NCBI GenBank assembly: GCA_047616325.1 | Contig: JBLHGN010000002.1 | Coordinates: forward strand, 1 to 42,132 | Direction: 5' to 3' | Origin: JBLHGN01 sp047616325 | GTDB taxonomy: Bacteria; Pseudomonadota; Gammaproteobacteria; Pseudomonadales; Cellvibrionaceae | Length of the DNA: 42,132 nt | Part shown: positions 1-7,897 of the stretch, piece after piece | Layout of the letters: every line of letters begins with the position of its first letter | Position numbering within the stretch: position 1 is the stretch's first letter | Position numbers and translations under genes: made by a program | The notes under the pieces: generated by a model | The model's input: only the letters and a program-made list of their open reading frames with translations | Told to the model about the DNA's origin: nothing | The model's database searches: none

Positions 1-2
1 GC

Positions 3-644
3 GGTGGTCACACCGGCGACGAAGACAGCATGCTGGCCACGCTAAACCTGGCCCGCCAACACAACGTGCAAATTGGCGCTCACCCAAGCTACCCAGACCG
101 CACAAATTTCGGGCGAATCAGCATGACTATTGCTGCCGATGCTCTGGAAAACGCACTTAAAGAGCAGATTTCGGCACTGATCCAATACGCCAAAGCTAGC
201 GGCACTCAGGTGAGTTACATCAAACCTCACGGTGCGCTCTATCACGATGTTCTCCTTTCTAATGCCCGCTTTGCCTCTGCACTTAAAGTGGCCCGCGTTT
301 TTAAACTGCCCCTTCTGATACAGGCACTGCCCTCTCGCGATTCTTACATTAAAAAAGCGGCTGAGCTGGGCGCGGACCTACTCTTTGAAGCCTTTGCCGA
401 TAGAGCTTACTGCGACACCGGCAAGCTCGTAACGCGCCAGTTCGCACACGCGGTGCACAGCAATATGCCTAAAACCCTGGCACAAGCGCACAATTTGGCG
501 TTTAAAGGCGGCACATTTTCCGAGAACAAACGTTGGCTGGCCATTGCCGCACAAACACTGTGCGTGCACAGCGATTCACCCGATACCATTGCCACCATAA
601 TCGCTATTAGAGAGTGCCTGGACAATCCGATCAACGGAGCATAG
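3..644 (+). CDS. pxpA: 5-oxoprolinase subunit A (LamB/YcsF family), 5' end missing
   Basis: This is the C-terminal part of the PxpA subunit of the ATP-dependent 5-oxoprolinase, which with PxpB and PxpC opens 5-oxoproline to glutamate in the cytoplasm. The reading frame is open to the first base of the window, so the gene starts upstream; by comparison with the usual length of about 245-250 residues, some 35-40 residues are missing. Visible family motifs are GGHTGDEDSM at the very start, IGAHPSYPD shortly after, and IKPHGALYHD near one third of the fragment. The stop codon is one base before the pxpB start, and the A-B-C order is the standard one, so the three are almost certainly one operon. 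Identification is by recognition of family motifs and context. Confidence 0.93.
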   Translation, partial: GGHTGDEDSMLATLNLARQHNVQIGAHPSYPDRTNFGRISMTIAADALENALKEQISALIQYAKASGTQVSYIKPHGALYHDVLLSNARFASALKVARVFKLPLLIQALPSRDSYIKKAAELGADLLFEAFADRAYCDTGKLVTRQFAHAVHSNMPKTLAQAHNLAFKGGTFSENKRWLAIAAQTLCVHSDSPDTIATIIAIRECLDNPINGA

Positions 645-645
645 C

Positions 646-1419
646 ATGGCATTTCTATTTCATATTAACGGAATATCTGAAAACACTGTACTGATTACAT
701 TTACGAGCGCTGATCATCACCAAGGCACTTTTCTTACCAGCACTTCCCTGCCCACGACCCCTGAACTAGCTGCCACCATCGTGAGTATTCAAGCACACTT
801 GCAACGCAGGCTTTCACATTTAATCGTCGATTGCGTGCCCTCCTACACGTCACTGATGATAGTTTACGACTGCCTCACAATAGACAGCAGTGATTTTTTA
901 GAAGCAGCAAAGGTTGCCATACAAGAAGCCATGGCTATACCTCTTCAACAGCTAACGCCAGCCCACACATTTGAAATTCCAGTGCTATACGACGAGGAAT
1001 ACGGGCCAGACCTCGCCCTACTCGCCAGCGAAAAAGGGTTATCGATTGGCGAATTTATCACCCGTCACAGCGCACTCATCTATACCGTCTGCACCCTGGG
1101 TTTTACGCCCGGCTTTGCCTATTTGGGTTTTGTCGATGAGGTTTTGGCAACACCAAGAAAAGCTACGCCACGCAAAAAGGTGGCTGCCGGGTCTGTGGGT
1201 ATTGCCGACAGGCAAACGGGCGTTTACCCCAGCGACTCGCCCGGGGGCTGGAATATTATTGGCCGAAGCCCCATGCCGATGCTGGCGCTAGACAAGCACG
1301 GCAACTACAACTGCCCCTTAAGCGTGGGAGATGCAGTCAAATTTACCCCTATCAATCGCCAAGCATTTATCTCACTCACTCAACATGTTCTCACTCTAAA
1401 TTTTAACGATGACAACTGA
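646..1419 (+). CDS. pxpB: 5-oxoprolinase subunit B (KipI family)
   Basis: This 257-residue protein is the KipI/YbgJ-type subunit B of 5-oxoprolinase. The C-terminal half carries the family signature: the GFTPGFAYLG segment, the PRKATPRKKV basic stretch and the GVYPSDSPGGWNIIGRSP segment, which belong to the cyclophilin-like fold shared by KipI proteins. The start lies one base after the pxpA stop, and the end overlaps the pxpC start by 11 bases, indicating translational coupling. In Bacillus the homologue KipI inhibits the kinase KinA, but the presence of pxpA and pxpC next door supports the metabolic role. The N-terminal 100 residues are less conserved. Length is normal for the family and no lesion is seen. 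Confidence 0.95.
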   Translation: MAFLFHINGISENTVLITFTSADHHQGTFLTSTSLPTTPELAATIVSIQAHLQRRLSHLIVDCVPSYTSLMIVYDCLTIDSSDFLEAAKVAIQEAMAIPLQQLTPAHTFEIPVLYDEEYGPDLALLASEKGLSIGEFITRHSALIYTVCTLGFTPGFAYLGFVDEVLATPRKATPRKKVAAGSVGIADRQTGVYPSDSPGGWNIIGRSPMPMLALDKHGNYNCPLSVGDAVKFTPINRQAFISLTQHVLTLNFNDDN

Positions 1420-2371
1420 AGCGACACCCATAAACACTAGCAGCCGGAGTAAGTTAGTAATAACTTCGAAAGGCCCTTGCTCGCTATTGCAAGACCTGGG
1501 CAGAAGGGGTTTTCAGCACCTCGGTTTTGCCCAGGGCGGGGCCGCCGATGAGCACGCGTTTCTTTGGGCCAATAAGCTGCTGAACAATAAGCCAGGCAGC
1601 TGTGCTCTGGAAATTACCTTGGGGCCGTTTGCGGCTGAATTTGATGGCCCGGCCCGAATGGCGGTGACGGGCGCCTGCACAGAAGTATGGATTAACGACA
1701 TAGCTCAGCCCAGCTGGCAGACCATAACGGTGGCGGCCGGCGACAGCTTAAAAATCAAACCGGCGCGACACGGGTTGCGCTCGTATCTGGCTATATACGG
1801 AGGCTTTATTGCCGACACGCAGTTGGGTAGCCAGAGCATGGTAATGCGCGAAAAAACGGGGCCTTTTTTGGGTGGCCCCTTAACAGTAAACACCCCGCTT
1901 AGTTTTACTGCGGGTACGCTCCCACCGACAAAAGCACACACTCAAGTACCTTCGGCCTATATCCCAGACTACTCAAGCCATGTGTTGGATGTTCACCTGC
2001 TGCCAAGTTATCAGTACCCAGATTTTAGTGCTGATGCGCGGCACAATTTTTTTGCTGCTGATTACGCAATAAGCGCCGACAGCAACCGCATGGGCTACTG
2101 TCTTAGCGGGCCGACCATAGCCCCCCCTGCTGCGACGCTTTTGTCTGAGGGCATAGCTTTTGGATCGGTGCAAATTCCACCGAGCGGACAAGCCATAATT
2201 CTACTTAAAGACCGGCAGACCATAGGCGGCTACGCCAAGATTGGCTGCGTATCTCATTTAGATTGTTTTCGCTTAAGCCAAAGAAGACCCGGTCAAAAAG
2301 TGAGGTTTGTTGAAGGTAGCATTGAAGACGCGCAGAAGGCTCTACGACGCTTCTATAATTTTTTTTTGTGA
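1409..2371 (+). CDS. pxpC: 5-oxoprolinase subunit C (KipA / biotin-dependent carboxyltransferase-like)
   Basis: This 320-residue protein is the KipA/YbgK-type subunit C, which joins PxpA and PxpB to hydrolyse 5-oxoproline with ATP. Typical motifs are GPCSLLQDLGRRGFQHLGFAQGG near the N-terminus (here written in part: LQDLGRRGFQHLG), NRMGYCLSGP in the last third, GIAFGSVQIPPSGQ, and LLKDRQTIGGYAKIG near the end. It starts inside the pxpB reading frame with an 11-base overlap and is the last gene of the operon. After its stop codon only about 65 bases separate it from the end of the oppositely oriented EAL pseudogene. Length matches the family (about 310-330 residues). Confidence 0.95.
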   Translation: MTTEATPINTSSRSKLVITSKGPCSLLQDLGRRGFQHLGFAQGGAADEHAFLWANKLLNNKPGSCALEITLGPFAAEFDGPARMAVTGACTEVWINDIAQPSWQTITVAAGDSLKIKPARHGLRSYLAIYGGFIADTQLGSQSMVMREKTGPFLGGPLTVNTPLSFTAGTLPPTKAHTQVPSAYIPDYSSHVLDVHLLPSYQYPDFSADARHNFFAADYAISADSNRMGYCLSGPTIAPPAATLLSEGIAFGSVQIPPSGQAIILLKDRQTIGGYAKIGCVSHLDCFRLSQRRPGQKVRFVEGSIEDAQKALRRFYNFFL

Positions 2372-2435
2372 CGGCATGGCCAGTGTAAATCCGTTTTCGC
2401 TTGACCGAGCACCGCGCCTGAACATTAAAAACAGG

Positions 2436-3212
2436 CTATTTGTTGACGTCTTTGTGCGCCGCTAACCACGCTGTAAATTTGCTCAAAGCCATTGGTTTTG
2501 CATAATAGAAACCTTGCGCTAAACGGCATTTTACCGATTGTAAAAATTCGACCTGACTGAGTTTTCCACACCTTCTGCTACCACGTTCAATTGTAAGCGT
2601 TCGGCAAGCTGTACGATCATTTCTACAATTCCTTTCCCTCTTTCGGTGCTAGTGGCTTCGACCAAGCTTTTATCCAATTTAAGATTATCCAGGGGTATTT
2701 TTTGTAAATGGTTCAGTGACGAAAAGCTCGTACCAAAATCATCTAAAGACAGCGTGAAGCCCATGGCTTTAATTTCGTGCAGCAGCGCCAGCGTTGTGTG
2801 TAAATCGTTTGCGGCGAGAGATTCGGTGACTTCCAAATCAATAAAACGTGGATTCACCCCCGATTCGTCTAAGCCAGTTTTGAGCATGGCGAGTACGTCG
2901 CCATGTTGCAATTGCGCAACAGACAAGTTGACGGACATGTGTAGTTCTGTGTTGCCACTTTTATGCAACTCGCTTAAGTCAATAACGGCTTGCCTATACA
3001 CCCACGCGCCCATACGAATAGTTAAACCCAATTTTTCAGCCAAAGGAATAAACACATCTGGGGAAATTTGACTGCCCGAGGGCTCCTTCCAACGTAATAG
3101 GGCCTCAACACCAACCACAGATAACTCGTTCATATCCACTTTGGGGATAGACCACATAAAGCTGCTCCATCTCGAAAGCAGCCCGCAGGTGTCGCAATAT
3201 ACCCAACCTCGC
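2436..3212 (-). pseudogene. EAL (c-di-GMP phosphodiesterase) domain detached from its response regulator by stop and frameshifts
   Basis: This stretch encodes an EAL domain that was once the C-terminal part of the response regulator ending at 3213. Directly after that gene's TAG (3213-3215), the same frame reads on as ARLGILRHLRAAFEMEQLYV, the usual linker and first helix before an EAL domain. At about 3141-3147 the frame changes and continues as PKVDMNELSVVGVEALLRW, the normal YQPKVD...EALLRW start with about two bases missing. The open part (2531-3157) keeps the catalytic set: EALLRW, MSVNLS, EVTES, LDDFGTSFSSL, LKLDKS and VAEGVE. At about 2563-2570 a further one-base loss, next to a run of A, shifts the frame to an early stop; the shifted frame reads LSQVEFLQSVKCRLAQGFYY and ends at 2436. 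The ancestral domain was probably active. The 2531-3157 fragment might be made as a separate protein, but lacks an obvious ribosome binding site. Confidence 0.85.
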
Positions 3213-4673
3213 CTAGGCGTCTGTGACCATGTTTTGACGAAATAGCACCACTTCGCCTCGATTGTGATTTTTTGCCATTTTCAGCACTATGCTGGCGTCT
3301 TTCACGGCCTCATCAGCGCCGCGTTTTGTCTCGGACAAGGGTACAATGCCTGCGGTCACCGAAATAATCTGCTCTTCGCTACCCGCGTTAAAGGGTTCCA
3401 AAAATGGCGCCAATAGGCGCTTTGAATCGATCTCTTCACTGGGGCCAAACACCGCAAAGGTGTCCCCGGCTACGCGCGCCACAAAGGAGGGACTAGGGAA
3501 AAAATTTTCCATTCGCCGGCCTACTGCAATTAACAACTCATCGCCATAATCTTGGCCTAGCGAAGCATTAATTTCAGCAAAATTATCGATATCCACCATC
3601 GACAATGCGTATTTTTCCAAGCCTTCCCGACCCAACACTTTATCCATATGTTCAACCAGGGAGTTCCTGTTGGGCAAACCGATAAGCACGTCGTGATAGG
3701 CAAAATCACTCAGCCGCGAGACCAATTGTAAATTATCGGCGCAGATGGATATATTGCTGCAAAATAATTCTATTAAGGCCTTGTCCACTTCCTCCAGCGA
3801 AACATCGTCGGTAACAAAACACGCCATGTCGCCGCGCTCCTGACTGCCCAAATATAGCGCGATGCCATCTTTCTTAAATACATTGCACTTCTTATCCAAA
3901 CACTCCAGCAATGCTTCTTTTGCACCCTTTTCGTCTAACTCGTTCAGCGGACGATCGATTAGTTTGGTGTAGTGCCCAGCGGCGGCAATAATATGTGTCG
4001 AGTCTTCATTCAGATTCAGACCACGACGCGGTACGCAAATTAGCCCTTCGGGTACGATACTTAACAGTCCCGACAAATGCAGAATGACGCCCTGCGCAAA
4101 TTCATTAATGCCTTTTTTCGTAAGTAGCTCGGCACTGGATTTAACAATCATACTCAAGCTACACCGACCGGCTTCGATGGTTTGAATTTGCTTATACGAG
4201 CGAATTGCAGTAGTAAGTGAGGCGAACAGGCGAGACTGAGTTAATTCAGATTTTAATTTATAGTCGTTAATATCGTAATCGCGGATTACTTCAATTTCTG
4301 GCGCCTGATTCGGTTGGCCCGTGCGCAAAATAATGCGCGTGTCTTTAATATGTAATTCGTTGCGAATAACAGCCACCAAATCTAAACCAGCATTGGGGGT
4401 TTCCATAACTACGTCTAATAAGATTACCGCAATGTCTGTTTTTTCAAGCAGTATTGCCTTAGCTTCCCGACTGCTGTTGGCATGTAAAAACTCCAGGGGT
4501 CGTCCAATAACCTCAGTGCTGCGAAGAGCAAAGGTGGTGGCAGAGTGCACGTCTTTTTCGTCGTCAATAATAAGCACACGCCACACCAGTGTTTCGCGCT
4601 CTGGCTGATCTCCGCCTGAGCTTTCGCTGACGAAGTCCATCAAGCCATCAGCGCCTAAATCATCTTTATTCAT
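3213..4673 (-). CDS. response regulator with DUF3369 and degenerate GGDEF domain (truncated before EAL)
   Basis: This is a two-component response regulator whose output was cyclic-di-GMP turnover. In order it has a receiver domain (about residues 30-160; RVLIIDDEKDV acidic pocket, phospho-acceptor Asp about residue 87 in LLDVVME), the RTGQPNQAPE and YDINDYKLKSELT segments typical of DUF3369 regulators, a GAF-like DUF3369 region (about 160-320) and a GGDEF domain (about 325-480). The GGDEF signature is AGDTF (about 402-406), and no RxxD inhibitory site is seen, so it cannot be a normal cyclase. The gene stops at TAG after MVTDA, exactly where the linker to an EAL domain should continue. I start it at 4673 because GAGGGTGG lies seven bases upstream; an ATG at 4700 has no such site. 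The partner kinase ends 84 bases upstream of this start. Reads as a damaged gene. Confidence 0.8.
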   Translation of the reverse strand: MNKDDLGADGLMDFVSESSGGDQPERETLVWRVLIIDDEKDVHSATTFALRSTEVIGRPLEFLHANSSREAKAILLEKTDIAVILLDVVMETPNAGLDLVAVIRNELHIKDTRIILRTGQPNQAPEIEVIRDYDINDYKLKSELTQSRLFASLTTAIRSYKQIQTIEAGRCSLSMIVKSSAELLTKKGINEFAQGVILHLSGLLSIVPEGLICVPRRGLNLNEDSTHIIAAAGHYTKLIDRPLNELDEKGAKEALLECLDKKCNVFKKDGIALYLGSQERGDMACFVTDDVSLEEVDKALIELFCSNISICADNLQLVSRLSDFAYHDVLIGLPNRNSLVEHMDKVLGREGLEKYALSMVDIDNFAEINASLGQDYGDELLIAVGRRMENFFPSPSFVARVAGDTFAVFGPSEEIDSKRLLAPFLEPFNAGSEEQIISVTAGIVPLSETKRGADEAVKDASIVLKMAKNHNRGEVVLFRQNMVTDA

Positions 4674-4757
4674 GTAATTTCCACCCTCTAAAGCCAACAT
4701 GTCTACATGTTTATTTAGGCCAATAAAAGCTAACTTTTATACTGGTTCTCTAAAAAT

Positions 4758-6401
4758 TTAATCTGCGTTTGTATCATCATCGACGTCTGATCCAGGCTCA
4801 GAATCTTCGGCGTTAATGTCTACTTCAGCAGCGCCTACTGGAGCAACCAAAGGCAACCTAACAATAAATTGTGTGCCCACGTTGATCTCGGATACTACGT
4901 CGATAGTACCGCCCAAAGCAGCGGTAACAATATTATGCACTATATGTAAACCAAGACCATTGCCGCCGGCGCCCAGTTTGGTAGTAAAAAATGGGTCAAA
5001 TATGTGATTGAGATTTTTTGTTGAAATACCGCGGCCATTATCTTGCACCACAATCTGAACACCGTCTTCAAAGGGTGTGGTGGAAATTAAAATATGGCCG
5101 TAATCGCGTTCGTCAAAAGCGTGAAATATAGCATTATTAAGTAGGTTGGTAATTACCTGCCCTAGCGGCCCCGGATAGCTATCCATTAACACGCTTTCTT
5201 GTTCGTGAATCTCGAGCGTATAGGGCATTGGCTTCATCAGCGTGGCCATGGTCACGCGGGTTTCTTTCAGTAAGTCCGCAGACATGAACTTGCGCCGCTG
5301 GGCACTTGTACGATCTACAGCCACCTGCTTAAAACTAGAAACCAGTTCCGAGGCTTTTTCCAAACTCAAGCACACCAAACTCATACCTTCGTCCATGTCT
5401 TTTAAGTACTGCTCAAAATCGGAACGTTTAACGCCTTCCGGAAGTTGCTCTATCATGCGCTGAGTGTAATCTACCAAGGTTGTCGCCACCGTGGTGCCAT
5501 TTCCTATCGGCGTATTCAATTCATGGGCGATTCCTGCCACCAGAGAACCCAGTGCCGCCATTTTTTCTGATTGCACCAACTCTCCTTGCGCATGCTGAAG
5601 TTTATCGAGTGTACCTTTTAACTCTTCGTTTACCTGTTCTAAGTCTATGGTTCGCTCACGCACGCGCTCTTCCAAGCTTTGAAATGACCGGCTCAAGGCG
5701 CCCCGCATGTGCTCCAACTGCGATGAAAGGGCACCAAATTCATCTGATCCCAGCTTGGGTATGTGGGTTAACAAATCACCAGTGGCTATGCCAGCCGCAG
5801 AGCGTTCTAGGCGCAACAAGGGAACCGTCACTCGCTTTCTTAGGAAAAAACTGAGCAAACCAATAGAAAAAATAAGCTGAAAAAACAATACACTCAGCAT
5901 TAGGCGCGATTCGTTTTCGGCGCGATTGCGAGCTTCTTTTAAGCTATACACCAAGGTGACTTTGCCGAGTAGATCACCTTCGTATTCAATATTTCGCTCG
6001 ATAGGTATGCTCTCCTCACCTTGCTCTGGGTCAGGCTTGTGGTAGGAGAGGAAATCGCTGTCGTTGGTTGCCTCCACCACGATGGACAATACTGACTTGT
6101 CGACGCTGATAGCATCCAGCAACGGTGTGCCTAAATCCCGCGAGATATTCCACAAAGGTAATTGCATGCCAGCCTGGAGTAGATCGGCGTAGTTTTTAGC
6201 GGCTGTCTCACTATCTTGAGTGATAGTTCTATTGAAGTTTTCCCTAATCAAGATGCCACCGCTAATAAGTGCGGGAAAGGCAATAGAAAACAGCACCAGT
6301 ACCAGCAATACCTGCTGCAGGCTACGCAGAGCGCTTACCTTCTTAGCGTTGGCCACATTGTCCACAACGGGAGGGGATTCCACAACAGCTTTTTCCAGCA
6401 T
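4758..6401 (-). CDS. membrane sensor histidine kinase (HAMP, HisKA, HATPase)
   Basis: This 547-residue protein is a transmembrane histidine kinase that should phosphorylate the DUF3369 response regulator encoded just downstream. It has a first membrane segment at about residues 30-52, a periplasmic domain of about 110 residues, a second membrane segment at about 166-188, a HAMP linker (RKRVTVPLLRLERSAAGIATGDL region), a coiled-coil of about 40 residues, the phospho-acceptor box GIAHELNTPIGNG (His about 293) and an ATPase domain with NLLNNAIFHAF, DNGRGIS and GNGLGLHIV. The C-terminus is acidic (NAEDSEPGSDVDDDTNAD). The periplasmic ligand is not recognisable. All catalytic motifs are intact, so the kinase may still signal although its regulator has lost its EAL output. 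Confidence 0.9.
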   Translation of the reverse strand: MLEKAVVESPPVVDNVANAKKVSALRSLQQVLLVLVLFSIAFPALISGGILIRENFNRTITQDSETAAKNYADLLQAGMQLPLWNISRDLGTPLLDAISVDKSVLSIVVEATNDSDFLSYHKPDPEQGEESIPIERNIEYEGDLLGKVTLVYSLKEARNRAENESRLMLSVLFFQLIFSIGLLSFFLRKRVTVPLLRLERSAAGIATGDLLTHIPKLGSDEFGALSSQLEHMRGALSRSFQSLEERVRERTIDLEQVNEELKGTLDKLQHAQGELVQSEKMAALGSLVAGIAHELNTPIGNGTTVATTLVDYTQRMIEQLPEGVKRSDFEQYLKDMDEGMSLVCLSLEKASELVSSFKQVAVDRTSAQRRKFMSADLLKETRVTMATLMKPMPYTLEIHEQESVLMDSYPGPLGQVITNLLNNAIFHAFDERDYGHILISTTPFEDGVQIVVQDNGRGISTKNLNHIFDPFFTTKLGAGGNGLGLHIVHNIVTAALGGTIDVVSEINVGTQFIVRLPLVAPVGAAEVDINAEDSEPGSDVDDDTNAD

Positions 6402-6529
6402 GAGAGGGGCTCTAACATTTGGGATAGCAGAGAAAGTATAGCAGCTTGCAGCTGTAGCGATCGATCTACGTTGTGACGCCTAAAACGCCATTTTTTTAAG
6501 TCAAAACCGTTAAACGATTCCGCCACACA

Positions 6530-7225
6530 CTATGCGGTAAGCGGTGCGTGACCGTTTTGCCAGTGCGGCATAAAATGCGCTACCAGGCCCCAAAAACGCT
6601 TATTATGACGACTCTCAAGCAAATGCACCAACTCGTGTACAACCACATATTCAAGACAGACAGGCGGTTTTTTAGCCAACACAAGGTTTAGCCATATTCG
6701 GCCCTGGGATATGTTGCACGTACCCCAGCGAGACTTCATCTTTTTCACCCCCCAAAAGCTTACCTTTACACCCATTTCGGGAGCATATAGTTCTATTAAG
6801 GGGGGAATATGGGTTTTTATCTGTCTGCGATAAAATTCTGAGAGTAAGTGTTCTCGCTGCGCAACACTTGAGCCCTTCTTTGCATGCATGACTAATGACG
6901 TTTCGGTCGCGACGACGCTATCCCAGCCTAACGTGTCAATAACAGTCAGAGTTTTTGACTGCCCCCAGAGCGGGTGTATTTCACCATTAACATAGGTGGA
7001 GGCTCGCGCCACCGGGCGACTGCGAATTTCATCTTGCCTGGCTTTTATCCAGTCCCACTGCGCCAACACAAAGTCGCGTACATGATATTGTGGGGTGCGA
7101 TAGGGCACGGATATACGTACCTCGCCGTTGGGGGGTTTGACCGCCATACGCAGATTTTTCATTTTTTTCTGAACGACATGTACGTCTAGCCCCGATATAT
7201 TCAGAACCCGTGAATCAATTGCCAT
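6530..7225 (-). CDS. YgjP-like zinc metallopeptidase domain protein (DUF45)
   Basis: This 231-residue protein belongs to the YgjP/DUF45 family, a group of soluble M48-like predicted metallopeptidases often found near restriction or nucleotide functions but of unclear substrate. The zinc site is VVHELVHLLESRHNKRFW near residue 190-210, matching HExxH followed by a third His and FW. The N-terminal part has the usual KNLRMAVKPPNGEVRISVPYR beta-rich region (given here in part), and the middle shows WGVKKMKSRWGTCN, a family hallmark. Length is typical (about 230-240). It stands alone between the sensor kinase (start 6401) and the cold-shock gene, and does not seem to be co-transcribed with either. 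Substrate is unknown. Confidence 0.88.
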   Translation of the reverse strand: MAIDSRVLNISGLDVHVVQKKMKNLRMAVKPPNGEVRISVPYRTPQYHVRDFVLAQWDWIKARQDEIRSRPVARASTYVNGEIHPLWGQSKTLTVIDTLGWDSVVATETSLVMHAKKGSSVAQREHLLSEFYRRQIKTHIPPLIELYAPEMGVKVSFWGVKKMKSRWGTCNISQGRIWLNLVLAKKPPVCLEYVVVHELVHLLESRHNKRFWGLVAHFMPHWQNGHAPLTA

Positions 7226-7586
7226 ACGCTGATACTGCGCTTTTGCGGATAAGGCCGATCACGATGACATTTTGCCCTCGCTTAGTCAAATCCATTACTC
7301 CCTACAAATAACGCTCTTTGCTATACCCCCTGACAACTGAAATTCAAACTGCCACATGTCGCCATAAAAACAATGTTCATCCGCGCGCCTTTATTAGGTT
7401 TTTCTGTCGCTCGTCCATTGTCCGTCACCATGTTTTATATAGCATTTCTACGCAGTGAAGCGGTCTGGTTGTGTGTGCTTCTTTTTTCTTCTATTTTCAA
7501 ATGGGTTTCCATACATTTTGCTTGCTTGGTTCAGTTTCGCTGCGCAAATCGACAATAATAATCTGGTATTGCAAAAGGTTACTTTT
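7226..7586. other. 361-bp spacer upstream of the cold-shock gene, no gene seen
   Basis: No convincing coding region is seen here; the short open frames on both strands lack coding-like composition. Because the YgjP-like gene points left and the cold-shock gene points right, it should hold divergent promoters. Cold-shock genes often have long 5' untranslated leaders that act as thermosensors, so part of this spacer may be leader RNA, but I could not define a structure. Confidence 0.4.
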
Positions 7587-7784
7587 ATGAAAAAAGACAC
7601 TGGCACAGTAAAATGGTTTAACGAACGCAAAGGTTTTGGGTTTGTCGAACGAAAAAGTGGTTCAGATGTATTTGCTCACTTTGGTGCAATCAGCGGAGGA
7701 GGATTTAAGACATTAAAAGAAGGGCAGACGGTGGAATTTTAAATTAACGATGGCAAACGAGGGCCACAAGCGGAGCTTATTTAA
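7587..7784 (+). pseudogene. CspA-type cold-shock protein with in-frame stop after residue 51
   Basis: This is a cold-shock domain gene, coding for a small RNA/DNA-binding chaperone. It starts at 7587, eight bases after AAAGG. The RNP1 motif KGFGFVE and the RNP2-like VFAHFGAI are both present. Translation stops at TAA 7740-7742 after TLKEGQTVEF. The same frame continues without interruption as INDGKRGPQAELI and then ends at 7784, which is exactly the expected last strand of a cold-shock domain (family form: VEFxxxxGxxGPQA). A single GAA or CAA/AAA to TAA change would explain it. The 51-residue product would lack the final beta-strand and probably not fold properly. A paralogue elsewhere in the genome is likely. 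Either a nonsense mutation, a readthrough case or a sequencing error. Confidence 0.85.
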
Positions 7785-7825
7785 AGTGGGACCACCATGG
7801 GTCCACCGCTATAATAATTTTAGTT
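7785..7825 (+). terminator. weak hairpin after the cold-shock gene
   Basis: GTGG(G)ACC and GGTCCAC can pair with one bulged G around a short loop just after the second stop codon, followed by an A/T-rich but not T-rich tail. It may end cold-shock transcription. The support is only the pairing and the position. Confidence 0.3.
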
Positions 7826-7897
7826 ATTACAAGATGATACGTAGAGATAATTAAAGGACCCACACACTCTCACAAAGCGCACACTTCACCACCAAAT

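Noticed and set aside
7455..7586. N-terminal extension of the cold-shock frame
   Set aside because: The frame is open upstream, but the domain begins at 7587 with a ribosome binding site before it; the extension has no similarity to the family.
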